64,000 nt of DNA from Spodoptera frugiperda (lineage: Eukaryota > Arthropoda > Insecta > Lepidoptera > Noctuidae): the NCBI RefSeq assembly GCF_023101765.2, contig NC_064230.1, forward strand, positions 3,844,001 through 3,908,000, read 5' to 3'. The position numbers were made by a program, and so were the translations under genes. The first letter of the stretch is position 1; each line of letters starts with the position of its first letter. Below, in pieces: positions 29,755-38,846 of this stretch. Below the pieces are notes generated by a model, which was not told where the DNA came from, did no database searches, and was given only the letters and a program-made list of their open reading frames with translations.

Positions 29755-30528
29755 TTTTTTTTTTTTTTTTTTTTTTTTTGAGGGGGAAAATCATCCAATG
29801 ACTTTTCTCGCCTTGGGCGAGGCGAGAGGGAGTGTCAGACTCTTACTGACTAAAAACCACCCCGTTCCTTCTCCTGCCTTTCGAGCCGGAGCCCCGGTAA
29901 ACCCGCTAGGTTGTCCGCAGCTCCGGATTAGGCATCAGCCCTACTGGGCCCCATCTGTGGTGGTCTGATGGCTCTTTGAGGCGCGCGCGGAACGCGACGC
30001 GCCGCACGCACGGGTCTGGTTCTGGTCGGGCGGCGAACTACCCTTGCTCGCCGTCCGCAGGCCCGCACTTACGGTGGCCGGAGATCGTCGCGCGATCCCC
30101 GACGCCCGGAGTGTCTCTCGCGACGGCTGGGGCGTGAGGAGGTTCGTTCTCTCACGCGCCCCGCCTCCTCCTTAGCTAGCATGACTGCTTCGCAGAAGGA
30201 GGAGACGGCATCCCAGTCCCCCTCGCTCCGCACCATGGCTTGTACCAATGCCGGACGCGAGAGGTCGCCGTCGCCGACTACATCCCTGAGGACACGGCGG
30301 TGCTCAGCCCATGCAGGGCACAGCGCCGCCGTATGTTCCACTGTGTCCTCAGGACGGTCCTCGCAGTGATGACACCCGGGCGTTTCCTCCCGCCCAATCA
30401 GAAACAGGAACCTACCGAAGCTTCCATGTCCGGTAAGCACCTGCGTCAGGCGGTAGGTGAGGACGCCGTGGCGTCTCTCAAGCCACTCCTCAAAGAGGGG
30501 ACTTATCGCTGCAATGACAGCGAGCCCA
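29755..30528 (-). mobile_element. 5'-truncated R1-like LINE with 12-bp target-site duplication
   Basis: AATGTGAACACC flanks the insertion at 29743-29754 and 30529-30540. On the minus strand the element runs from ORF2 coding sequence through a GC-rich 3' UTR to a poly(A) tail (T-run 29755-29779). Its last ~175 bp is the sequence that recurs about 20 times in this window as LR1-tail, so those short copies are 5'-truncated insertions of this LINE or of a derivative sharing its tail. Confidence 0.92.
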
Positions 30529-30539
30529 AATGTGAACAC
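30069..30539 (-). pseudogene. R1-like LINE ORF2, C-terminal fragment
   Basis: 156-residue open frame. Residues 5-45 (LTYRLTQVLTGHGSFGRFL) match the region following the reverse transcriptase in R1-clade elements. Residues 56-74 form the C-terminal CCHC knuckle (C56, C59, H69, C74), thought to bind nucleic acid. The remainder is arginine-rich. The endonuclease and catalytic domains are absent. Residues 1-4 derive from the target-site duplication, so the Met is accidental. The frame is intact to its stop, so the insertion is young or the source is active. The R1 clade is assigned from motif memory, not a tree. Confidence 0.85.
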
Positions 30540-30636
30540 CTACCTCTGGAACTTCTCTCGAAATGAAACTTAAGCAACATGGTAGGTACAGAGTTTTTCA
30601 ATAATAATAAATAAGAATAATAAAACTACGTTTAAA

Positions 30637-30748
30637 ATAACCAACTTCAAAAACGTGAGTTCGGTTCAGCCAAACGCAAGATAATCGAGCACAAACATAC
30701 ATACATAAAGGTCAAATTGAGAACCTCCTTTTTTTGAAGTCGGTTGAA
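30637..30748. repeat. MITE, AACCRACTTCAAAAA ends
   Basis: AACCAACTTCAAAAACG at the left and TTTTTTGAAGTCGGTTG at the right are inverted ends. The inner CAAATTGAGAACCTCC phrase is common in moth genomes. Confidence 0.65.
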
Positions 30749-30754
30749 TAGGAA

Positions 30755-30945
30755 GTGACTTAGTGAAAGACATGTCAAAGTTGAAATCTTTTGTTTCAAT
30801 TAGACCAGAGGCACTTTTGAACGTCAAAGAGAACATTAAAAATTTTTGTCATATCGGTCAGTCCTTTAGTGAAGCTATTTGCTCGTTCAACAATGTAGAT
30901 TAAGTATGAAGAAGACCGAGCAAATTAGAACTAAACTGAGCAAAA
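30755..30945 (-). repeat. Rep-H copy
   Basis: TTTCAATTAGACCAGAGGCA, CTTTTGAACGTCAAAGAGAA and GCTATTTGCTCGTTC in family order. Confidence 0.6.
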
Positions 30946-30985
30946 TAACTGGTGAAAAGTGGGTGTAACATAGTAAAAATGTACA
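30946..30985 (+). repeat. SINE-A sliver
   Basis: TGGTGAAAAGTGGGTGTAAC matches the SINE-A body. Confidence 0.5.
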
Positions 30986-30992
30986 GCACTGC

Positions 30993-31470
30993 CCTTTTTT
31001 AAGGGGGAAAAATTATCCATTGACTTCTCCTGCCTTGGGCGAGAGAGTGTCAGACTCTTACTGATTAAAAACCACCGCGTTATTCCCGTTCTTGAGCCTG
31101 TGCCCCGGTTACTTGTTAGGTCTTTTACGATTCTGTATCCAGGTATCAGCCCTACCGTTGGCCTCATCTGTGGCGGTCTGATTCATTGAGGCGCCGTACG
31201 TTCAGGTCTGATTCTGGCCAGGCGGTCACCCTTGCTCACCATCCGTAGGCCCGTATATACGGTGGCCGGAGATCGTATCGCAATCGCAGATCCCGAGTGT
31301 CTTCCGCGACGGCTGTGGCGTGTGGAGGTTCGTTCTTTCACGCACCCCACCTCCACTTTAGCTAGAGCATGACTGCTTCGCAAAAGAAGGAGACAGCATC
31401 CCAGTCCCCCTCGCTCCACACCATAATCTGAACCAACGCCGAACACGATCGCCGTCGCCGCTATCTCTGC
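30993..31470 (-). mobile_element. Second R1-like LINE copy, decayed
   Basis: Same order as 29755-30528 on the minus strand: tail (TTTTTTAAGGGGGAAAAATT), CATCTGTGGCGGTCTGATTC, then GTGTGGAGGTTCGTTCTTTC and CATGACTGCTTCGCAAAAGA. It is 5' truncated near 31470. Confidence 0.85.
31183..31446 (-). pseudogene. R1-like LINE ORF2 C-terminus, frameshifted
   Basis: Part of the frame (VKERTSTRHSRRGRHSG) aligns with the arginine-rich end of the protein at 30069-30539. The residues before it (around SHALAKVEVG) show frame disruption relative to that copy. The CCHC knuckle is not present. Confidence 0.7.
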
Positions 31471-31854
31471 CCCTTAGGAATTAAAAGACATCACATTCTA
31501 ATACTTCTATTACATAACAACAAACAACAAGCTGAAACTACACAGATTTATAGTTACCATCACAATTCTGTAACCAAGCATCCTGTCCGGTACATCAGAG
31601 AGACAATAAGATGGCATAAACAGCGGCCATTTGCAATTCATATCTGCGCGCGCACGTCAACTATTACCATCGAGGAAGGTCGGCCATGTTTTATTTATGG
31701 CAAGCTTTTACTTTATTTTGTGATTGTGTTAGAAATTGTTGTTATTGGTTCAATAGTTTTTTTATGAGATATGAGATTGAGCTGGTCACCTGGTGGTAAG
31801 CAATCGACGCTGCCCAAGGCACGAAAGCAAAAACACAACAATTATTGCGTAGGT
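31471..31854. other. Intergenic, no gene seen
   Basis: AT-rich. A decayed Rep-E sliver (CTGGTGGTAAGCAATCGACG) is at 31790-31825. Confidence 0.35.
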
Positions 31855-31985
31855 ACATACATACATACATAACCTAACGTCTGTCGACCCCCATGGGAGG
31901 GGTAGGCAGAGACAATGGAACGCCAATACCTACGAATCTTACATATCTCTTTCGATTTATCAACGTCAACAGTCATCAGTCTTTT
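31855..31985 (-). repeat. Dispersed repeat shared with 14735-14825
   Basis: Starts in a short CATA repeat; GACCCCCATGGGAGGGGTA and CAGAGACAATGGAACGCC match in reverse. Confidence 0.6.
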
Positions 31986-32095
31986 CATTAGTAGGTACTG
32001 TTCACGGAAAGATTTGATTTGATAATAATAATTAAGGATATTTTCCAACTCTGCGTTGAAATGGGACGAGTTCAGCATGTGCTCAATTACAAGGG

Positions 32096-32262
32096 TAATT
32101 ATCCAATCTTCCCAATCCCCGATTCCCCAACAACCCTTAAATTCCTAACCCCCAAAAGGCCGGCAACGCACTTGTAACGCCACTTGTGTTTCGGGTGTCC
32201 ATGGGCGACGGCGATTGCTTACCATCAGGTAATCCGGCTGCTCGTTTACCGGCTTATATAAA
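32096..32262 (+). repeat. Rep-E 3' half
   Basis: ATTATCCAATCTTCCCAATC to GTTTACCGGCTTATATAAAA. Confidence 0.85.
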
Positions 32263-32419
32263 AAAAAGTGCAAATCAGTGCGGGTATTCTACTGGCCCAG
32301 AAGGACTACACGGGTATTCTGGTGACGTCACGGATTTACAAGCAACCAGTACAATTTAATTATGGACACGCTTTGTAATAAAGGATCTTTTATGAGGTAG
32401 CAGGTTTTAGAATGAATAA

Positions 32420-32600
32420 ACTGATTATATACGCGCGTAGACTGCGCGACGTCGCCGCGTCTGCGCACGCTGCTCGTGATGAAGAGTACATTGTACACTA
32501 TGGATGTATTAAAGTGATTTGATTTGATTTGATTTGCTTCTGTACTTAATTTGTAACTAGTAGAGTTTTGCAATGGTTGTAGATTAAGAAAAGAGTGTTT
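32420..32600 (+). repeat. Repeat J with (GATTT)n
   Basis: GCGACGTCGCCGCGTCTGCG, CTGCTCGTGATGAAGAG, a GATTT microsatellite at 32515-32537, then AACTAGTAGAGTTTTGC. Confidence 0.55.
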
Positions 32601-33594
32601 GGGCTTCATTAACTTGTGTATGTAACACTACCAATACAATAAGTTTTAATTGCGGGCGGGGAGGGTGGTGCTGGTGCTGCACATTGCATGCTGAAAATAC
32701 TTGTAATTTGTATTGTATTGTTAGTGTAGTATGGATTTCCACAAAGTAACGACTGGTTCTATTCTATAAATTATGTATGTGTGTTGAAGATTTTACTTTT
32801 CAATATTAATATAAGAAAACAGTATTTCTAAGTTTGGTTGCTACCTTTATAGGTTAAGGCGCCCAAAATAATAGAGTAGGTATTTCGTGTCTTACAAAGT
32901 TTTAATTTTACCGGTTTACTTATTAATATTTTCCCACGTTATCTAGCCATATTTAATACCTTTTCATCACTGTATAAACATAATAATTAATGTAATAAAG
33001 ATATTTGTGTGATCATGATACAACACACAAAATATAAAAATCTGATTTAACAGTAATGAATTAGACTACTAGCGACATCTAGTATCGAGTAGCAAAACTA
33101 AACACAAACCAAGTTACCAACTAACCTCAACAGATGGCGCTGTACCCAACCCGCGTTCGATAACAAACTACTTTGTATAATTTTAACATAAATCGCGAAA
33201 TATAACAAGAGAATTGTTGAAGGGATATAAACAGGACATCGTTGATAAACGTATAATGTATTATTCAATAATATTGCCGTTCTTAACCATGAATTATGGA
33301 TTGTTTTTCGTCCTAAACATTTGTCCTTTAGACGTTAGGTTAGGTTAGGTAGACGTCTTTTTGTGAGTTGTCGTAGGTCGGAAGCGAAATTATGTGCATT
33401 GTAATGTCTTAAACGATTCCTGTTTCATAATACATTTTGTTAAAACTTGCAACCAACCGGTTTGTTGAGGGATTGCAACAATATTGTAATAGGTGACCGC
33501 TGATCAAGGAGTTTACAATCTGATTATTGGATCGGGTATAAAAATATTTCGGAATTTTCGGTCTATGAAAATTGTTTTAATGTAAACTACTTGT
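32601..33594. other. Intergenic, no gene seen
   Basis: AT-rich. It shares GCGACATCTAGTATCGAGTA (33071) with 27811 and contains CAGATGGCGCTGT (33130), common in moth intergenic repeats. A short (TTAGG)-type run sits at about 33336-33352. Confidence 0.4.
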
Positions 33595-33602
33595 TTTGTA
33601 AG

Positions 33603-33766
33603 CAGTGTCGGCGTAAGGGCCACTGACACCCTGGGCGAAAATATTGCGGCGCCCCCTTGAGGGAAACAATATCAAGTGTTAGTAGTAGTTTTTAATTTTA
33701 TTGGCACCCCCAGAATTTGTCGCCCTGGGCCATCGCCCCATCACGCCCCCTCTAACGCCGGCACTG
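33603..33766. mobile_element. hAT-type MITE with 8-bp target-site duplication
   Basis: Inverted ends CAGTGTCGGCGTAAGGG and CCCTCTAACGCCGGCACTG. TTTGTAAG is duplicated at 33595-33602 and 33767-33774. An 8-bp duplication with CAGTG ends is diagnostic of the hAT superfamily. 164 bp, non-coding. Confidence 0.92.
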
Positions 33767-33819
33767 TTTGTAAGTGTCATAAGATACTCCTACATACATA
33801 ATAGCTACATAAATTAAAA

Positions 33820-34015
33820 GCTTATAAGTGCCCACTGCCGACCAAAATCCTCTTCTCACACGGATGAGGTTTGAGCATAACTCACCACGCTTGCTCAATG
33901 CGGGTTGGCGATTTCAAACTTAAAATTAGAAATTATAAGCCTAGGTTTCCTCGCGATTTGGTGTCTAAATAATCTTAAAAAGTACATATATCTCGATATC
34001 TAGATAGGTACCAAT
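33820..34015 (-). repeat. SINE-C
   Basis: CACTGCCGACCAAAATCCTC, ATGCGGGTTGGCGATTTCAA and GTGTCTAAATAATCTTAAAA; the head is lost. Confidence 0.75.
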
Positions 34016-34096
34016 GTAACCCAGTCGTGCCCAAGCAAGGCTCTCCCACACTTGACGACACGTTTTATTATTGTGGCACACTCTCGTACGTATCGT

Positions 34097-35093
34097 AAGT
34101 GACCCGGTTGTGGCCACTTTAAGAATTTTGTCGACTTTGAGGCTTTCTTAACTTATAGTTTTTGTTATCACAAACATATTTCTTGTAAAAAGTCATTAAA
34201 CATGTATTAACCTTGCCTAAGAAAACCCTTTTTTTAAAGAACGTCCAATAGAAAAATAACTGTATAAAAAATGAAAAAAAAGGGGAGTTTGTGCCATTTT
34301 TGGCCAGATTCGTGCCATTTCTGGCCACGGTCGTGTGCCAGTTCTGGCCATCAAAAAATATAATAAAAGTAATCAAAATTTGTTAATTAAATTTGACATT
34401 TTAGAAACAATGGTTTTCATTTAGTTTGGAAAATATGAAATATTATTACTTCACTTGAATTTAACTTAGAAATAAAGAGATCAACATTTATATGACGTTG
34501 GTAAAAGCTGCAAAGTAAACTGACCTCCCCTTTGTGTGAAGGCAATTTATCATCTCTGAAAATGAAAAATATGTATTTGTTGATATGTAAAGCCAAGGAA
34601 AAATAATAAATAAATTACGATAAATGACTAGAAGTGGGGTGTCTATGTACACCAGCCATGTGGCCAAAGATGGAGAAATTCATAATTTTGTCTCCATTAG
34701 TGGCCACCTTCTAAAAACCGCACTTCAGAAACATATGGCGACAAAATAACTTTAGTTCCACTTAGACAATATATTCTTCATGTAGTATTAACATAAACAT
34801 CCAAACAATAAGCAAATATTTAAAAAATAAAAACCAAATCCTCACCCGCTCGCCTTAGCCTTTTTGTTAAGATCTTAACAATTTCACCCTCAACTAAAAA
34901 GAATGACTTGTTGCATCGAAGTGAAGTTTGACACATTAAAGCTGCCAACGGTATCAGTATCTACAATATTCAATATTTTAAATACTGTACATCACAAAGT
35001 AATTTATTTGTCCATGCCTTAGTTATAAATATTTGAAGGCCCAAGTGGCCACAAAGGGGTCGATGGCCACAACCGGGTCACTTGCCCTAGATG
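34097..35093. mobile_element. 1-kb non-autonomous element with AAGTGACCCGG ends
   Basis: The 20-bp ends AAGTGACCCGGTTGTGGCCA and TGGCCACAACCGGGTCACTT are exact inverted repeats. The interior is AT-rich with several GTGCCA/TGGCCA words (34285-34350, 34650-34710, 35045-35080) and a 85-codon minus-strand ORF without recognisable family. Superfamily not identified; no clear target-site duplication. Confidence 0.8.
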
Positions 35094-35324
35094 AGGTTAT
35101 CCAGCTGTGGACTGTCACATGCCTTTTAACAATGACAAGCTATTAGGCTCTGACTCAAGTTACAAAGATCAAAAAACCCACGAATTCTTTGACGAAATCA
35201 GGAAATGAAGCACAGACTTCCTTGTTGTTATTTACGTTGAAACCACTTGACCGTGCAATTTACGTTATTTTTCCTCGAGATACGTTTCACCTCAAAGTAA
35301 CTACTAAGGCAGGTAGGTATATAA

Positions 35325-35572
35325 AATGCGGGCTTGCGGACGGCGAGTAAAGGTAGCTCGCCGCCCGACCAGTACCAGACCCGTGTGTACAGCGCGTTGC
35401 GTTCCGCGCGCGCTCAAAGAGCCATTAGACCACCACAGATGGGGCCCAGTAGGGCTGATGCCTGATCCGGAGCTGCGGACTACCTAGCAAGTTTACCGGG
35501 GCTCCAACTCGAAATGCAGGAGTAGGAACGGGGTGGTTTTTAGTCAGTAAGAGAGAAGTCATTGGATGGATA
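35325..35572 (+). repeat. LR1-tail, long form
   Basis: GCGGGCTTGCGGACGGCGAG to AGAGAAGTCATTGGATGG; a deletion removes CTGACACTCCCTCTCGCC. Confidence 0.85.
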
Positions 35573-35964
35573 AATATTATAAACGACACCTTAAAATAAA
35601 GATATCTTACACTAAAGATAAATCATAATATGGATAATATTTAAATCATTAAGTAACTGAATGAATTCGTTTGTCATAAATTTAAAATCTTATAAACTTT
35701 TGAATCTGTCAGTTAACTAAATTAATCTTAAACTAAACTTATCATTGAAATTACAAAATAATTTATTGAAATAAATCACAGACAAAACTCTAGTTCCCAA
35801 CTAGTGTTCCACGCGATAGGTAAATGAAAACTGTTTTATTTCCGTCCGTCGTCTCAGGAAACACATGTAGTTACGGAGAATGTGTGCGTGTTATAGTGAT
35901 GGGTGCGTGAATATAATTATAGATATCGATATAATAGGTAGACCTTGTTACTGGACTAGTTCCA
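35573..35964. other. Intergenic, no gene seen
   Basis: AT-rich and without a recognised repeat, ORF or exon. Confidence 0.4.
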
Positions 35965-36065
35965 GGACTTTCTCCTGTGTCGTGGGTGCATTTACAAACA
36001 TACAATTTCACATGGATATTATTTCCAGACACGGAACAACAATTTGTAGATCACACATTTGTTTT
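35965..36065 (-). repeat. SINE-B fragment
   Basis: TCTCCTGTGTCGTGGGTGCA and AACAACAATTTGTAGATCAC; head missing. It is followed by a repeat-J-like piece to 36195. Confidence 0.65.
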
Positions 36066-36249
36066 TATAGTAACTAGCGTCAGATACATACTAAATTCAT
36101 TAAAAACACCGGAGTACTCACAGGCTGCTTATAAAGAAGAGTACTTAGTCTGTAAATCGAAACTAGTAGAGCATTTTTCGGTGTATTTACGTTGGTAAAC
36201 AGGTATTTTGAAAAACAATTTATAATTTAGCATTTGTTCAAAAAACACT

Positions 36250-36407
36250 AAAAGGCTGGCAACGCACTTGGAACGTCTCTGGTATTTCAGGTGCCCATGG
36301 GCGGCGGCGATGGTTTACCATCAGGTGATCCGTGTACTTTACCGTCGTTGACAATAATTTGTTTTCTATGGTATAAGCACCATAGAAAAGAAATTATTGT
36401 CAACGAC
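36250..36407 (+). repeat. Rep-E 3' fragment ending in a hairpin
   Basis: AAAGGCTGGCAACGCACTTG to GTGATCCGTGTACTTTACCG, then the inverted repeat at 36344-36407. Confidence 0.75.
36344..36407. repeat. 29-bp inverted repeat at a Rep-E end
   Basis: Left arm GTCGTTGACAATAATTTG.. and right arm ..AAATTATTGTCAACGAC enclose TATGGTATAAGCACCATA. The centre is a Rep-E end in reverse, so part of the flank was copied in inverted orientation. Confidence 0.85.
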
Positions 36408-37160
36408 CAACAGTTCGGTGTTTTGAAGGCCCGCCAGACACGATCATCTCGTCTGGTCGGAGGATACTCTTTTACTCAGGGAACTTTATTCTCTGTTAGC
36501 TAAAGTAGGAAAGGAAAAATTTAAAGAGTTGATTACAACATATTGTATTAATAATTTAACTTGATTTGCAATGCATTTGTAACTAACTATACACATAGTC
36601 GACAAACTGATTCACTATTTACAATTAGAACGATAATAATAATTATATGTAATGGTAGCTAGGACCATGCTCCCGTTACTGGTCGGCTCCTATTTTAAAT
36701 ATGTATATTGTATTTTATAAAGCAGTATTTAAAAATATAATTTTAGAGGATTTGAAAAAAATGTATGGAAATAATATTGTATAAAAAAATAAAACATCGA
36801 TAGTTTAGTCCCGGGCCTATTGTATATCTGGTCAATATTCGGATTGTTGGTATGTCGCCAACGAGCGTTTACAAACTGAATTTCCCGAAAATATCGTGAG
36901 TACAGCTACCTTTAAAACAATATTGATTCATAATGAAAATCCCATGTTTCACAATCATTTCTGCTGTTTTCCTTTTAGCTATTAGTTTTTTTATGGAATA
37001 GGTGGCAAACGAAGTCACGTCACGAAGTCTTCATATTTAGAATGGTTCCCGACTGCTTCAATTTTATGATGACTTTCTTGTTTTAGAGTTTTTTCATTTT
37101 CATATTATGAAGAATCGCAGTCGGGGTTTTTTCATTTTCATATTATGAAGTATTGCAGTC
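36408..37160. other. Intergenic, no gene supported
   Basis: AT-rich. A near-perfect short direct repeat (TTTTCATTTTCATATTATGA) occurs at 37091 and 37131. Confidence 0.35.
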
Positions 37161-37189
37161 GGGTTTTTTAGTTTTTTAAATTACCTTGT

Positions 37190-37262
37190 TAGTCAGTAAG
37201 AGTCTGACACTCCCTCTCGCCTTACCCTGGCGAGAGAAGTCATTGGATGATTTTCCCCCCTG
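37190..37262 (+). repeat. LR1-tail, last 75 bp
   Basis: AGTCAGTAAGAGTCTGACAC to GGATGATTTTCCCCCC. Confidence 0.75.
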
Positions 37263-37278
37263 AAACAAAAAGCGTGAT

Positions 37279-37640
37279 ATTTTAGATAGACAAACATATC
37301 AAGGAATGTTCATAATGTGGCGATCAAAAGTTGGGAAAATAGACCTGATTCAAAATTGTAATAAAATTGAGAACGCGAGCTCAACAGCAGTAGCTCAATA
37401 GATCCCTCTCCTTAATTATTATGAGCCTAGCCGTATTTGGGTCCAATAGATATTTATGTCATTGTCAGAGTTACTCAAAATGGAGAAACAAAACTTCCAC
37501 GCGAAGACCGACATCCGCGCCGACGGAGTCGCGGGCGGAAGCTAGTCTAAACTAGATAGACGAATATATCACGGACTTTTGATAATGTGGTGATCAAAAG
37601 TTGGAAAAATAGGCCTAAGTCAAAATTGAAATTGGTTTTA
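37279..37640. repeat. Diverged direct repeat pair
   Basis: GATAGACAAACATATCAAGG.. at 37279-37365 and GATAGACGAATATATCACGG.. at 37555-37636 share order through GATCAAAAGTTGG and CAAAATTG. The 37480-37550 phrase CGACGGAGTCGCGGGCGGA is a common moth repeat end. Confidence 0.6.
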
Positions 37641-37924
37641 CCACAGATTTTCCTCATTTTCCTGTTACTTGGGACTTCTAATCATATCTAATTATAGTTT
37701 AGGTATGCTGTAAATTTTTTTCTGTGATTCCAAACATAAATTTAGTTCGGGGAATTCCAGTGAATGACATGAGGCAAGGAAGTTCAAGACCATTATTCTT
37801 TTTCATTATAAGATTATTTAGATACCACTGACAAACGGTGAAGGAAAACATTGTGAAGAAATCTGGGCTTATAATTTCTAATCTATAATTAGGTATACCT
37901 GTCTAAAAAGCTGAAGAGTTTGTT

Positions 37925-38045
37925 TGTTTTTGAGTCTGGAAATGTGCCCAGTATATGGCAATAGGCTCACCTCCTATTACTTGTAAAGTGGTATTACGTG
38001 CCACAATGTACATTTTAGCCTACCTCTTCCGGGATAAAAGACGAT
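37925..38045 (+). repeat. SINE-A 3' fragment
   Basis: TGTGCCCAGTATATGGCAAT and CCTACCTCTTCCGGGATAAA, diverged. Confidence 0.6.
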
Positions 38046-38846
38046 ATTTATTGATTAATGTAGATTTATTGGTCTATTATGAACTTGACACTATCAGATA
38101 GTCTTGGAAACCACTATGCAACCGGAAAAAATAAATCAATTAACTGGGGCATGGCTAATTGCACTTTATCTCCATCTCATATGGTTTATATCTGATTGAC
38201 ATTAAAATTTATTGCATTACTTATGGCCAAGTCTATTAGAACGCCATAGGCGCAAGGCTAATCGCGCTATTGGCCCTTTTTTCAAGGGAAGCAGAAACTG
38301 TTCTGTTGTCTTCTAATATCTTCAGATTTATGTAAATGATATTTATTTCTGCAAGTGCTACAAGATAACACTTTTTCACGTCAAATTTCGTCGCGGGATC
38401 TAAGACAGTTCTGTTGTTCATGTGTCACATGCCTTTCAATCTTTTGTTGACGGGAGACGGAAGAAATCTTCAAAAGGCGCCTAGCTTTTTGAGGAAAAAC
38501 TAGGGACTGTAGGATTTTTGCCTGACTAAAACCTCCCACCAGAAACCTGGGCTTATAATTTCTGATTATAAGTTTGATATCGTCATTATAGGCGCCGCTT
38601 ACCTATAGGCGGATGATGTGATCCCTGAGACGCGCCGAACTTTAGTGTTTCGGTCACTTTTGATATTTGCGTGTGATTATATCTACTGTAAACAGACAGA
38701 AAGACCAAGGTATAAATTAGATAATGAATGCTACTCGAATATCAACTATGAAATTAAAGACATAGAGTAGAATTTGCTATAGGACACCAATGATTAATGA
38801 TTAGCTTTGTAACTGTAGTATAAGGGTTCACGCATCAACGCACATG
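38046..38846. other. Degenerate repeats, no gene
   Basis: 38230-38400 contains CTATTAGAACGCCATAGGCG and AATGATATTTATTTCTGCAA; the second phrase recurs at 45060. 38570-38680 resembles the ACGCGCCGAACTTTAGTGTT segment near 1661. No supported coding region. Confidence 0.4.

Noticed and set aside
30181..30566. Plus-strand ORFs over the R1-like LINE
   Set aside because: They are antisense shadows of the LINE C-terminal frame on the minus strand.
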